NCBI GenBank assembly: GCA_964035575.1
Contig: OZ037899.1
Location: 930,001-994,000, forward strand
DNA from: Rhynchopus sp. YZ270_cl-10
Lineage: Eukaryota > Euglenozoa > Diplonemea > Diplonemida > Diplonemidae
Reading direction: 5' to 3'
Length of the DNA stretch: 64,000 nt
The translations under genes and the position numbers were made by a program. The notes under the pieces were generated by a model, which saw only the letters and a list, made by a program, of their open reading frames with translations, did not search any database and was not told where the DNA came from. How positions within the stretch are numbered: position 1 is the stretch's first letter; every line of letters begins with the position of its first letter. This document shows positions 52,701-61,475 of the stretch, in pieces.

Positions 52701-55700
52701 GTGCGACGACGGGGGTGACGACGTGCTACCTGAAGAAGTGTGTGCACGGGCTGCCGTGCACGCTGAGCCTGCAGGCACGCCGGGACGGGCCAAGCGAGTT
52801 TGCGGCGAACGGGACGGTGCAGGTGCTGTACGCGCAGGACGACTACGGCGCGAACTACTCTGCGTCTGCTGCACCGCCGCAGGTGGCAACAGCCCTCGGA
52901 TCGACGGTGGGGTCGCAGCCGCTGCTCCCGGCGGAGGTGTGGGGGCTTGGCGGGACGGCGTCGTACACCTTCACGCCGAAGCTGAAGGACGGGGCGCTGG
53001 CGTCGACGACGGTGTACTTGAACGTGACGTACCAGGGGGTGACGACGGGCGGGGCGGTGCACCTGTCGTGGACGCGCTTTGTGGTCGAGGTGTCGCGTGC
53101 GGTGCTGGCGGCAGTGGACCCTGTGCGTGTGGACCCGTGGGACGTGGCGGGCGGGCTTGCGGCGACGCGCTCGCCGTCGCCTGCGTTTATCGGGACCATG
53201 ACGGCGGCGACGGCGTCTGTGGCGGGGAGCATCACTGCCGTGTCTGGGTCGTACCTCGAGGCCCTTGTGCCGTACCAGCTGACGTACGTGCCGCGTGACG
53301 CGTCGCTGAAGGCACTGCCAAAGGTGTGGGGTGCGCTGTCCGGATGGAAGGTGACGGCGACGGTCGGGACGGCAACGACAGACAACATGGTGCTGTACAG
53401 CAGGTACCCGGACGAGACCTTTGTGACGGCCCCGCAGATCCTGTCGAAGGCGGCGCTTATGGAGACCATCGGGAACGCGTTCTCGTTTGCCTTCGTGTTC
53501 CGTGTGTACGTTGTGGACAACGCGTGCTCGCGGTTCTCGTCGGCGGGTGGGTGCACGCTTGTCTTCACCTTCTCAGACGGGACCAACACTGTGAAGGCGA
53601 ACGTGGTGACGCCTGTGCGCGTGCCCGCAAGCACCGTCGAGGTGACGCCTGCAGCGGCCTCCGGGACTGTGCGCGAGGGGATCTCGGTGGCGGTGCGGCC
53701 CGGGTCGTACATTGCGGCGCCGAGCACAGGGGCACAGACCTTCGTGTACGACGACTTCCACTACGGGGAGGTGTTTGCGTTGCTGGACGGGCCTGGTCCG
53801 ACTGACGGGGCGTCGAACCGGGACAAGCTGCGCATGACACCGGACGCAACGAACTGGGTGGCGGGGCAGTGTGCGTACAGCAGCCCGAGCGGGAAGGGGT
53901 GTCTTGTGGAGAAGTACCCGACGAAGACGCTTGCGGCGGCTGCGTCTGTGGCCGGGGCGACGGGGTCGTGGGGCGCACAGTGGACGATGCGCCCGCACGT
54001 GCCGTGCAACCGGTGTGCGTTCACGTTCCACACAACCTGGGGCGCAGGGCCGGACTCGTCTGAGTACGCGGCGGACGGGACGCAGCGCGGGACAACTACG
54101 CTGACATGGACGGAGGAGGCTGTGACACTCGAGTGCTCGTCGGCGGCGGTGCAGATCACGACCGGGGCGGTGATGTCGGACGAGTTTGCGCTGACGGTGT
54201 CTGCGGGGGTGACCGGGATGACTGGGACGAACGCAGTGTACCCGCGCTGGTGGGTGATGACGAACTCGAACACGTCTGTGACGCCTGCGGGGGTGTACCC
54301 GCTGTACAAGGTGGGGGAGACGAAGACGGCGTGGTGGTCGCAGATGGGTGCCCGCGCGAACATGGGGACGGCAGTCGCGAACTTCAGCCGCCTGTACTTC
54401 GACAACACGACGGTGCCTGCACTCGGGGCGACGGCGGACGTGAAGGTTGTGTTCAGCGCAGTCGGGATCCGGTACGCGAGCGGCGCGCAGGCGGCGGCTG
54501 GGTCGCGCCCGACGGGGACGTCGGCGTACACGTGCACGTCTGCGGTGACGCTGTCGCAGCGTGAGGCGGCGGTGGCGGCAGCAGTGACAACAACGACGTC
54601 GATCCAGCTTGTGTCTGTCGGGGGCGGGGTGACGTCGCTGTGCGCGTCGTCTGCGACGGGTGTGTGCACGGAATACACTGCCACTGTGAGCGAGTTCGGA
54701 GCGGGGATCACTGTGGACGTGAAGTTTGTGAACACGTCCTCGACTGGGACGGTTGTGGACGACACGTCGTCGCGCAACGTGACAGTGGCGCAGGCTGGTG
54801 GGGCCGGGTCGAGCCCGTCGGGGGCACCTGCGTGGACGTACGGTACGGAGGTGTGGACGAGTGGGACGATTGTGCTCGACTCTGCGTACAACCCGTCGTC
54901 GCTGGAGACGATTGGGACGAACACGTACACGTACGGGAACCTGACGGTGGTGGCGACGCGGACGCAGCCAGACGCAGCGGTGCTGGCAGTGGCGCCGCAG
55001 GGTGCCGGGTCGGTGACGCTCAAGTACTCCGGGACCGGGGCGCCTGCACGCAAGGCGATGTTCAAGGTGTGCGAGGCGGCGTGGGACGGGTCTGCGGAGG
55101 TGATGTCGACAGTGGCGAACCGGTGTGTGACAATCAGCCTGTGGATCACGCCGACGACGCAGACACGCGCCACGGTGTACGCGGTGGAGCCGGCGTCGCA
55201 GAGCTTCGTGCACGGGACGACGTCGGCGTGCGGGGCGGCGACGACAGCGACGTTCACGGTGGCGTCGTACTTCACCGTAGGGACAAGCACGACGCTGCGG
55301 TACTGGGCGTACGACAGCCAGCTCGGGTACACGCTCACGGCAGGGACGCAGTACCTGCTTGAGTCTGGGGCGACGACGGCAGCGGCGTCGCTGATGAAGA
55401 ACAACTCGGTGACACGCGGGGCGGCCATCACGCACACAGTCGCGACGACTGGCCTGAAGGTGTCCTTCACGTTCTACGGGCGCGACAAGGTGACGACAAA
55501 CACAACGGCGAGTGTGGCGGGGGCGGTGCAGTCGGACGTCGGGGGGACGATCACCGCAGTTGCGACAACGGCGCAGTACATGTGGGTGTCGGCGACGGAG
55601 ACGCTGTCGAAGTGGGAGGTGAACACAACAGTGAGCGTGGACGACGAGTGCCCGACGAAGCGCCGCCTGCAGACGTCGACAAGCAACTACAGGACGTACG

Positions 55701-58700
55701 GAACGGGTGTGCCCGGGGCGGGGTGGAGCTACGCGTCCGGGGGTGCTGTGGCGGGGCTGCCGTTCCCGATCCAGACGGTGGTGCGGACGACGAGCGGGGC
55801 GCGTGCGTGGTCGTTCACAAAGGACATCCTGGTGCGTGTGGCGAAGCGGAGCTGGACCGGCTGCAACGACGGAGGGACGCTGAAGGTGTACGACCTGGCA
55901 GGTTCGCTTGCGAGTGAGACGACGCGCCTGGTGGAGGGGACGGTGAAGACGACGACGTGGGTTGAGTCTGCGACGGCCGCCGTGTCGACACGCGGGGGTG
56001 TGGCGGTGCCGTGGAGCGTGCTGTCGACGGAGTGCGAGGCGTGCACGCTGCAGCTCGACCTGTGCTACGGGGGGAAGACTGCGGCGACGTGTCTGGACGG
56101 GCTTGGTGTGGGGTCGACGGACCCGTCGGACGCGCTCCCGATCTTTGCGGACCGGAGCAAGCTGTCGAAGCCGTTCTCGGTCAAGGCGCCGCGCATGGAC
56201 GTCATGGAGGTGTACGACCAGACGCTGCCGGACTCGACGTCGGCGATCCGTGTGGGCGACATGTTTGCCGTCAAGGTGGAGAACGTGCAGCGCTTTGCCG
56301 GGGTGTGGGCGATGAACGAGCCTTCCACCTCGGGGTGGACGCGCGAGGTGTGGGTGCGGTCTGTGTGGATGGGTGAGAGCGGGGCGACGCTGGCACAGAT
56401 GCGCTACGGAAACGGCGGGTTCGTGCACGACGGTGCTGCGCGTGCTGCGGCTGCTGGGGGGTCTGCGCCGCCGTCGGGCTGCAACGCAGCAGTGTCGGCA
56501 GCGGAGTTTGCGGCCGCTGCGGACCGTGTGACGCTGTCGGGGGCGTCGAGCGGGAGCCTGAACTTCTTCTTCGCACGTCCGTGCGGACGTTGCCAGGTGT
56601 GGCTTGACTACAGGCTCACGCCACCAGCAGCGCTGGTCGGACGCCACATGGCTGTGCGCAGCTCGTTCCCACTGCGGGCGTACACGGCGGCAGTGGCGGT
56701 GCCCGGGTCAGCGCTTGTGTACACGGTGCAGACGTGCGGGATGGCGTGGCTGCTCGGGGGCGTGCCGCTGACGGCCGTGCGCAGGCGCAAGCCGTTCTCT
56801 GTGGGCGCGGTGCGTGTGGACGCGCACAACATCCCTGCATGGGAGGGGACAACGTCGGCAGCGTTTGCGCGCCAGGGTGGGGCCGGGAACGGTGCTGGTG
56901 TGGCGGCGGTTGTGACCTCGCCTGTGTCGAGCCCTGGGGGCAGCAGCGTGAACGCTGTGGGCGGGAGTGCGACGGTGCGTGCCTTCTTCCTGCGTGCCTG
57001 CTACCAGTGCAGCGTGTCCTTTGCCGGGAAGGCTTCGCCGCTGACGGTGCTGACGGACGCGACACAGATCATTGCGGTGCCGGCGTTCCACTACGAGAAG
57101 TACATGCTGCGCAAGATGACGGCTGCGGGGGCGAAGGCGTCGTGGATGTTCGACGTGTACGCTGCGGACGACCTTGGGGACAGGGCGTACGCTGTGGGCG
57201 GGCCGCCGACGGAGTACGCGCTGCAGCGCATGTACCAGACACGTGCGGCGAACCACCGTGCGGCAGCGTCGATGTCTGCGTCCGGGAAGCTGCCGTCGGA
57301 CCCGACTGCGCTACTGAACGGGAGTGCGGTGACGGTGACGTACGGGAGCACAAGCGGGCTGCGCCTGACGGAGGGTACGAAGGTGTACAACGGGATCCCG
57401 ATGCCTGTGGTCGAGAAGACGACGCCCGTCGGGGCTGCCGGGCAGGCGACTGTCGAGGTGTCCAAGGCGGCGATGCAGCTGTCGCTGTCGTTTGTGGTGA
57501 CGGGTGCGGCCGGGGTGCCGACAGGGTTCTTCGGGGAGAAGAAGGCGCCGATGGTGCACTTCTCTGTGGAGGCGGGGGCGATGGCGGTGGACACCCTCCC
57601 GTCGGCGTCGTCGTCGTCGCGCTCGTCGGCAGGCGGGGCTGCGTGCACGGCGGACCGCGTTGTGGGTGAGGGCTACTGCACGTTCAATGCGTACGCAATT
57701 GGGCAGGCGCCGGGGGCACAGACTGCGTCGGACAAGTGGTACGTGTCGGCTGTGCGCGGTGTGTCGACGGCAACAGTGACGTGCGGCTCGTGCGGGACGG
57801 CGTGGGTGTCACCGAACGCGACCTACATGGGCGGTGTGGCGACCTTCAAGCTTGGGCTGACCGGGCTCACGGCAGGGACGACGGCTGCGTGCTCGTGCGA
57901 CGTGGTGGTGACGTCGCCTGCATCGCTTGTGAACGGGACGAGCCAGACCTTCAAGGTTGCGTACACGGACACGTCGCTTGCGGACTGGAAGTGGACGTCG
58001 TCGCAGACGCTCGAAGTCCCGGCCACGACAACGGGCAAGGCATACAGTGTGTACAACCGCACCGTGCACGTCGGGCTTGCTGCGTGGGACACGACTGGGA
58101 AGTTCCGCGGGATTGGCGGTGTGTCCTGGGCGGCGGGTGCGTCTGTGACGGCAGTGCCGACGGAGATGGTGCCCGAGGGGTGCTTCGCGTGTGCGAGTGG
58201 GACAACAACATGTGCGATTGCGAACACAAAGGACCCGAAGACTGGGGCTGCCGGCACCGGCGACGCGATTGAGATTGCAGGGGTGTTTGCGGCTGTCGGG
58301 ACGTGCCAGCTCAAGGCGGGTGCCTTCACCGGGTTCCCGACAGGGACCACAGCGCCAACGACGGCAGTGACGTTCACAGTCGAGGCGCCGGTCGGGCTGA
58401 TGATTTCAGGGGCGCCGAACGAGGGGAGCGTGCTGTCGCGACCGAACTTCACACGCCTGTGGGGACGCACGCTCTCGGGTGCGCCTGCGGCAGTGACCGG
58501 GGTTGGGAGCAGCCTGTCGTTCCAGGTGGTGGACGCGAAGGGGATGCCTGTTGTGGGGGACAACCACATGCAGTTCACGCTGACAGGGACGCAGAAGTCG
58601 AACACGTCGACCACGACGGTGACGTGGACGGGCGTCGCACGCCGCGGTGTGGGCACGTTCCAGATCCGGTCGAACCAGACGACGCGCACGGCTGCGTGTG

Positions 58701-60922
58701 AGGCCTGGCGGCCGGTGCAGACGACAGCACAGGTGGCCGTATCAGGGATGCCGGCGTGCGAGCACGTGCCGTGGTTCTTCACCGTGCAGGCTGTGGCGCC
58801 GATGACAACGTCGGGCCCGACGCCGTTTGCCGCGATTGCGGATGTGGGCCCGCTGCACTTTGTGAGGCGTGCTGTGCGTCTTGCGGCGTTTGCGCGCATC
58901 GGTGTGCCGTGTGTGCCTCCGATGAACATGGCGGGTGTGAACAGCTCGTTTATGGGCAACAGCACAAACAGCTCGAAGGTGTGGAAGCCGAAGAAGCCGA
59001 TCTGCCCCACACCGCCGGCAGGACTGCCCACGGCCCACCTGATGATGGTGAAGCAGGTGATGCAGGGATGGGTGCCGCTCGGCCTTGGCGGGATGGGGGC
59101 AAAGAACGGGCGGGACAGCCACATGGGCCGGCCGTGGAGCAAGCCGCACCCTGCGACGTGGGGCCGCGGCTACAACTTCACGATGAAGGTGGTGGCACTT
59201 GGGCTGGACGGGATCCAGGTGAAGCATCCCGAGGACAAGGGGAGTGCAGCACCCGTGCAGCTGCGCCCGCTGTCCGTGCCGTGCAGCAACGTGGACAAGT
59301 CGAAGTCAGGGAAGTGGGTGCTTGACACGTGCGTGGACGGGAAGGGAACGTCGGGGGCGTGTGGCTGGGGGAAGAAGATTGCGTCGCTGCCAAAGTGCAT
59401 GCCGAAGGAGTCGTCTGGGTGGAACGTGCCGGCGTTCTCGTTCAAGCTGAAGGGCGGGGAGGCGACCTTCAAGGACATCTCGTACGGGAAGATGGCGGGG
59501 TGGAAGCAGTCTGGGCTGACGCGGTTCTACCTGTCGACAACGCAGCTGAACTACAAGTACGGGAAGGGGGACGTGAGCACGAACCCTGCGGCCACGTTTG
59601 CGAAGCCCGACGACACCTTCCTGTTTGAGGTCAACATGCAGGATGCGGCGGCACTGCGCCCGGGCGGGAACCACTGGATGTGCTCTGGGACGGCGTGCAA
59701 GTCGACGACGTACTACCCTGAGCCTGGTAAGCCGTTTGCGCTGATGCTGAGTGTGGTGGACGTGATGGGGGACGCAGTGCGCTCAGACTCGAACTCGAGT
59801 GTCAAGGTGAGCGGGGTGTGCCTCGACAAGGTGCACAACTCGTACTTTGCGCACGCGAAGCCAAATGCGCTGGACTTCATCAACAAGCCGACGTACTCGT
59901 TCCAGGGTGGGTGGACGCAGCTGACACAGCTGTACGTGACGGAGCCGTGTGCACAGATGCAGCTCACCGTTGTGTGCACAAGCGGGGCGTCGGACCAGAT
60001 GAAGCTGTGCACCGGGAACATGGTGACGCTGGAGTTCCCGGTCGACTACCCTGCGTCGTCAGGCAACATGACACGCGCACCGACGCCGCCGCCGGAGGTG
60101 ATCACGCTGTCCGGGCTGTCGCTTGCGGCGTTCGACACCGAGGCGCTGGCGATGCCGTTTGTGAACAACGTGCGCAAGGGGGACGCCGAGATCCAGATGC
60201 TGAAGCTGCTGAAGAAGGGGAACCCCGTCATCAAGGCAGCCTTCCTGAAGTGGGTGTGTGCGAAGCTTGGCGGCGGCGGCATCACCGCTGCCGACAAGAT
60301 CTCGGGCAGGTGCGTCGACAAGACGATCACAGCTGCGCCGCCGACACTCCCGCCAACAGCGGCGCCGTGCAACATGACGGCAGACCCGAACTGCACCGGC
60401 ATTGCGACTGTTGCGGGTGGGGCAGGCGCGGCTGCGTACCGCTCCTTCTTTGCGCTTGCGACCACAGTCGACGTTGTCACGGAGTTTGAGATTGAGACGG
60501 CTGTCACGGTCGACGCGGCTGCAGTCTCCACTGCAGTCAAGGATGCCATTGTTGCCGACTTGGCCGACCCGAACAGTATCCTGAAGCAGTCGCCCACACC
60601 GGGAGTCACCTCCCCCTTCGCCACTGCGTCCACATCGAACATGCAGGTTGGTGTAGCGAACACACCTGTGCCGCCACCCCCACCAACACCTGCACCGCCA
60701 ACAAACACACCACCCACAACATCGCAGCCCACAAGCATGTCACCACCAACACCGCAGCCACCGGTTGTGCCAACTGCACCCCCGACAGCCGCACCACCAA
60801 CAAGCGTTCCGCCAGTCACCTTCGACCCCAACATTATCCCCATCCCTACTTCTGGCGGTGTCTTGGTGCCCACCCTGTGGGCCACACTGTGCGTGGCTGT
60901 GCTGGCGCTGTTTGTACTGTAG
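46727..60922 (+). CDS. Giant surface protein, 4731 residues, probably GPI-anchored
   Basis: Single uninterrupted exon of 14.2 kb, strongly G/C in third positions. Residues 1-26 are a signal peptide (ALVGVALLGVALVGHVGEA). Residues 35-145 are Ser-rich with degenerate SLSLPTGSMSYSLPSGTAS repeats. From about 330 to 1990 run about eight diverged tandem modules of about 200 residues, each with a Leu/Ile-Val plus Cys start (DNLKIVKQGDPC, SVLRLVQAGKPC, DVLRLVAADKNC) and a Tyr-x-x-Cys-Tyr/Val end (KYDICYSS, FYKVCYKQ, SYQVCYKV, QYKICVFK). The second half carries a different Cys-x-x-Cys module (PCNRC, CEAC, PCGRC, ACYQC, CGSC, CFAC). A Pro/Thr stalk (about 4645-4698) precedes a terminal hydrophobic tail (WATLCVAVLALFVL) with no cytoplasmic residues after it, typical of a GPI signal. 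Probably a cell-surface adhesin, coat or cell-wall protein. I recognise no named family. Start is the first ATG before the signal peptide. Confidence 0.85.
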   Translation: MGRTGPSALVGVALLGVALVGHVGEAANTKTVTYTMSKSKSRSLSTSKSASVSLSLPTGSMSYSLPSGTASSSLSLPTGSMSFSLPSGTASFSGSLSKSKSASVSLSLPTGTASASGSLSKSLSLSTSLTQSLSKTVSLTHSLGSYNNYTMGMYHGATLREGDEFRVRVQTVLQTPDGTKRVEYALNSTAAAQFDVRMYTWDSTKDIRCEYTSATPLAQTTEYGMSMADSAAGDRFVSSAHATFVAPASTTTFVVCFKHVLDSRLFDKETQAEFGQWKMLVLGNGEYKFTPQAAKLWYYLPDATLGQYAVVQLLSAQANFNFTYAPSGCATAEFKCADGDNLKIVKQGDPCTYEYQTFGLPYYGTNYVDAAGTWQGEGTRGLLEGATAGGVGVFGTPYANPLVDSWSSSGTYYAQNSTVTPMWSEAMVYVRLPQTAAKYDICYSSRQERAEVSNLNSTNATAPVWRKLYRCTSPSACASNSANLYFTAVVEPVGWSMVDMTPGTWGEIVFDDSGAGALNNLPASSTVAVSAPQASGADPMVMTTSANYWAPSGGDYFRIVAAASLAEAQTDGRAHPWPTAAKTGSQPLAGCWSRALDTASSSSQGGFVEEETPYPIGSRNLVGDPTASGAADATSGVAVTVSTLYVPATRYSQWYVCYRKTCTYSGATCTKNSGMRVLPFHKGGTGSLPVRWTHLNDSYLPGTTSTAAHPLVPDYIVNQDAAGAPAYPAWATWYMNDTRTGTWGPLVVETVNATAPMGLDTRAWNFGRTYATGDRVGQTVGSVLRLVQAGKPCDYASFRPIPSVGAENKDGGMVECNNAGAETDMTACAGSMSDVAASSNAAYYITVPDITNYIVCHRNRFFNWVALSPSGTTGAWNDKTKPMPDSVLERGAWVSPSSYFTPTTSALTSLSLSAVEMRAGMEALFLVTDATVSLQVGPRKACAGGCPASGDVLRLVAADKNCDINPYNWNRGLLADAHLSLICNVTGAGSIAQSGLYYDSASVRACALAGPTQTMCQNATCNSTEPHLAELAAKTPDIYDDIVPHDHTYTGGHATVAAVVVMPPHITTSNGPNFYKVCYKQAGMDNWAVFNETWEVKPAPAMKVSPARISEVLLGGELKRFRVQLTTGTLAVTDNNGTITADFSLYAKLVPFSTMEQNRYCQNQAGSSEGEIYSAATSKFNLLTDGANNTVDFYLTVPHTPGNYSLCVQLRQSSEDWMSWWRPGSADANAYDYKVIDNGVRWYVTPGNQPTNQGLSKVQFLRCAPTVNHTCSPAASQDVFDTNPGKDAAKIVAVGSACHDGSTNLTQWGTSVHVWTEPGATASALGMTDLGPADGPSDVAELRTVLPAATNDARTQYKVCIRTVFLQGGLGGTALKARWVEVQEAQGLSGQHLVQAATGRAGFRTEMGLVKSWTLNAALRPAVSLYSSEAKADATALAGVSTQYVADVTAATATATDGFVFNTYSSTASNTELQAQNIFKLVMSKTPVGRLPKDPSTEATWGTLSNWAGSGVGVDCMSPAAVSNVGTCTDNDTTSGTPFCPYLASTTSGTSIGAYFHIPLNPGSYQVCYKVNHTSLTVANPWLRLASSSEGDYLLHSHPAFLEMIVGSAQANMSVFDLRTMESTWDTTGEQVSVSSWCGTSSGVNCTALNGASGFTTDLVTIANDTQVCPTPSTVAGSATGAPEWFQLVRTTNASAMVADTWGTTTASAFALPPALYPATSGQYKICVFKAGEATATAMGNASAKQVTKKGVVYQLYNRGLKKYGGGSGYWRDSNIPPSQLTVTSTLAFNSSLRFMQFTTATTLETLYGASAVSAASVTDATTGMVSRTPLLTSGAVVVYDVQVATKDKLPVPFGSFPLVVKRCAQATAFAGLECVAASQVDPTVSPGPFTVWAIGGACKQANATQYGWERNGLRQFTQSGQVRLSLQYRSACPAGEFGCGVRFEATTQSGVQLLSPAQWVNVAAKAPNGVALDGHEPNTAHKGTAMKTTGCATTGVTTCYLKKCVHGLPCTLSLQARRDGPSEFAANGTVQVLYAQDDYGANYSASAAPPQVATALGSTVGSQPLLPAEVWGLGGTASYTFTPKLKDGALASTTVYLNVTYQGVTTGGAVHLSWTRFVVEVSRAVLAAVDPVRVDPWDVAGGLAATRSPSPAFIGTMTAATASVAGSITAVSGSYLEALVPYQLTYVPRDASLKALPKVWGALSGWKVTATVGTATTDNMVLYSRYPDETFVTAPQILSKAALMETIGNAFSFAFVFRVYVVDNACSRFSSAGGCTLVFTFSDGTNTVKANVVTPVRVPASTVEVTPAAASGTVREGISVAVRPGSYIAAPSTGAQTFVYDDFHYGEVFALLDGPGPTDGASNRDKLRMTPDATNWVAGQCAYSSPSGKGCLVEKYPTKTLAAAASVAGATGSWGAQWTMRPHVPCNRCAFTFHTTWGAGPDSSEYAADGTQRGTTTLTWTEEAVTLECSSAAVQITTGAVMSDEFALTVSAGVTGMTGTNAVYPRWWVMTNSNTSVTPAGVYPLYKVGETKTAWWSQMGARANMGTAVANFSRLYFDNTTVPALGATADVKVVFSAVGIRYASGAQAAAGSRPTGTSAYTCTSAVTLSQREAAVAAAVTTTTSIQLVSVGGGVTSLCASSATGVCTEYTATVSEFGAGITVDVKFVNTSSTGTVVDDTSSRNVTVAQAGGAGSSPSGAPAWTYGTEVWTSGTIVLDSAYNPSSLETIGTNTYTYGNLTVVATRTQPDAAVLAVAPQGAGSVTLKYSGTGAPARKAMFKVCEAAWDGSAEVMSTVANRCVTISLWITPTTQTRATVYAVEPASQSFVHGTTSACGAATTATFTVASYFTVGTSTTLRYWAYDSQLGYTLTAGTQYLLESGATTAAASLMKNNSVTRGAAITHTVATTGLKVSFTFYGRDKVTTNTTASVAGAVQSDVGGTITAVATTAQYMWVSATETLSKWEVNTTVSVDDECPTKRRLQTSTSNYRTYGTGVPGAGWSYASGGAVAGLPFPIQTVVRTTSGARAWSFTKDILVRVAKRSWTGCNDGGTLKVYDLAGSLASETTRLVEGTVKTTTWVESATAAVSTRGGVAVPWSVLSTECEACTLQLDLCYGGKTAATCLDGLGVGSTDPSDALPIFADRSKLSKPFSVKAPRMDVMEVYDQTLPDSTSAIRVGDMFAVKVENVQRFAGVWAMNEPSTSGWTREVWVRSVWMGESGATLAQMRYGNGGFVHDGAARAAAAGGSAPPSGCNAAVSAAEFAAAADRVTLSGASSGSLNFFFARPCGRCQVWLDYRLTPPAALVGRHMAVRSSFPLRAYTAAVAVPGSALVYTVQTCGMAWLLGGVPLTAVRRRKPFSVGAVRVDAHNIPAWEGTTSAAFARQGGAGNGAGVAAVVTSPVSSPGGSSVNAVGGSATVRAFFLRACYQCSVSFAGKASPLTVLTDATQIIAVPAFHYEKYMLRKMTAAGAKASWMFDVYAADDLGDRAYAVGGPPTEYALQRMYQTRAANHRAAASMSASGKLPSDPTALLNGSAVTVTYGSTSGLRLTEGTKVYNGIPMPVVEKTTPVGAAGQATVEVSKAAMQLSLSFVVTGAAGVPTGFFGEKKAPMVHFSVEAGAMAVDTLPSASSSSRSSAGGAACTADRVVGEGYCTFNAYAIGQAPGAQTASDKWYVSAVRGVSTATVTCGSCGTAWVSPNATYMGGVATFKLGLTGLTAGTTAACSCDVVVTSPASLVNGTSQTFKVAYTDTSLADWKWTSSQTLEVPATTTGKAYSVYNRTVHVGLAAWDTTGKFRGIGGVSWAAGASVTAVPTEMVPEGCFACASGTTTCAIANTKDPKTGAAGTGDAIEIAGVFAAVGTCQLKAGAFTGFPTGTTAPTTAVTFTVEAPVGLMISGAPNEGSVLSRPNFTRLWGRTLSGAPAAVTGVGSSLSFQVVDAKGMPVVGDNHMQFTLTGTQKSNTSTTTVTWTGVARRGVGTFQIRSNQTTRTAACEAWRPVQTTAQVAVSGMPACEHVPWFFTVQAVAPMTTSGPTPFAAIADVGPLHFVRRAVRLAAFARIGVPCVPPMNMAGVNSSFMGNSTNSSKVWKPKKPICPTPPAGLPTAHLMMVKQVMQGWVPLGLGGMGAKNGRDSHMGRPWSKPHPATWGRGYNFTMKVVALGLDGIQVKHPEDKGSAAPVQLRPLSVPCSNVDKSKSGKWVLDTCVDGKGTSGACGWGKKIASLPKCMPKESSGWNVPAFSFKLKGGEATFKDISYGKMAGWKQSGLTRFYLSTTQLNYKYGKGDVSTNPAATFAKPDDTFLFEVNMQDAAALRPGGNHWMCSGTACKSTTYYPEPGKPFALMLSVVDVMGDAVRSDSNSSVKVSGVCLDKVHNSYFAHAKPNALDFINKPTYSFQGGWTQLTQLYVTEPCAQMQLTVVCTSGASDQMKLCTGNMVTLEFPVDYPASSGNMTRAPTPPPEVITLSGLSLAAFDTEALAMPFVNNVRKGDAEIQMLKLLKKGNPVIKAAFLKWVCAKLGGGGITAADKISGRCVDKTITAAPPTLPPTAAPCNMTADPNCTGIATVAGGAGAAAYRSFFALATTVDVVTEFEIETAVTVDAAAVSTAVKDAIVADLADPNSILKQSPTPGVTSPFATASTSNMQVGVANTPVPPPPPTPAPPTNTPPTTSQPTSMSPPTPQPPVVPTAPPTAAPPTSVPPVTFDPNIIPIPTSGGVLVPTLWATLCVAVLALFVL
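46830..47160 (+). repeat. Ser-rich coding repeat at the start of the giant gene
   Basis: Repeated TCGCTGTCGCTGCC..ACGGGG and TCGAAGTCG words encode SLSLPTG and SKSKS units, residues about 35-145 of the giant protein. Confidence 0.85.
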
Positions 60923-61231
60923 AGTGTAAATTCGACATTCAATGTGCAGCTGTTTACAACAACATCGACAAAAAAAGCAAAAAGCAAAAACAAAAACAAA
61001 AAAAAACAAAAAAAACAGTAACTCCAGTAATCACGGTACCAGAAAGTTCTTAAAGAAGATTTTTTTTTTCTCACGGACTCAAATCTTCTTCTTCCTGATC
61101 AAGATCCTGACAATTTTTTTTTTTTTTTTTTCACTGTAACCTACCATGGTAGGCGTGACGCTGACTACAATTTGTGTTTTTTTTTTTTTTTTGTGTTTTT
61201 TTTCTCTCCTGCTTAGAACTTGCTTAGAAAC

Positions 61232-61320
61232 GCCGGCATTTGCATTTCCGGAATCCGTCCGGCCAGTGGTGGGGTCAATTTGCCGAAATGGACAAGTTCT
61301 CGTTTTTTGGTCAATTTCCG
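61232..61320 (-). repeat. Copy of the hAT-internal tandem unit
   Basis: The reverse complement reads ...GACCCCACCAC..GGACGGATTCCGGAAATGC, matching units at 31437-31960. It shows that two element families share or exchange internal sequence. Confidence 0.7.
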
Positions 61321-61321
61321 C

Positions 61322-61475
61322 ACAGTACAGTACAGTACAGTACAGTACAGTACAGTACAGTACAGTACAGTACAGTACAGTACAGTACAGTACAGTACAG
61401 TACAGTACAGTACAGTACAGTACAGTACAGTACAGTACAGTACAGTACAGTACAGTACAGTACAGTACAGTACAG
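61322..61475. repeat. (TACAG)n microsatellite, about 31 copies
   Basis: 154 bp of perfect 5-bp units inside the 696-bp element. Open in all frames, giving Thr-Val-Gln-Tyr-Ser repeats that are not a gene. Confidence 0.97.

Noticed and set aside
53761-55470. 569-codon minus-strand frame within the giant gene
   Set aside because: Shadow of the same gene in another frame; its Val/Thr/Ser content copies the bias of the sense gene.
53573-56647. 1024-codon minus-strand frame within the giant gene
   Set aside because: Same compositional shadow as above; Arg/His-rich with no domain.
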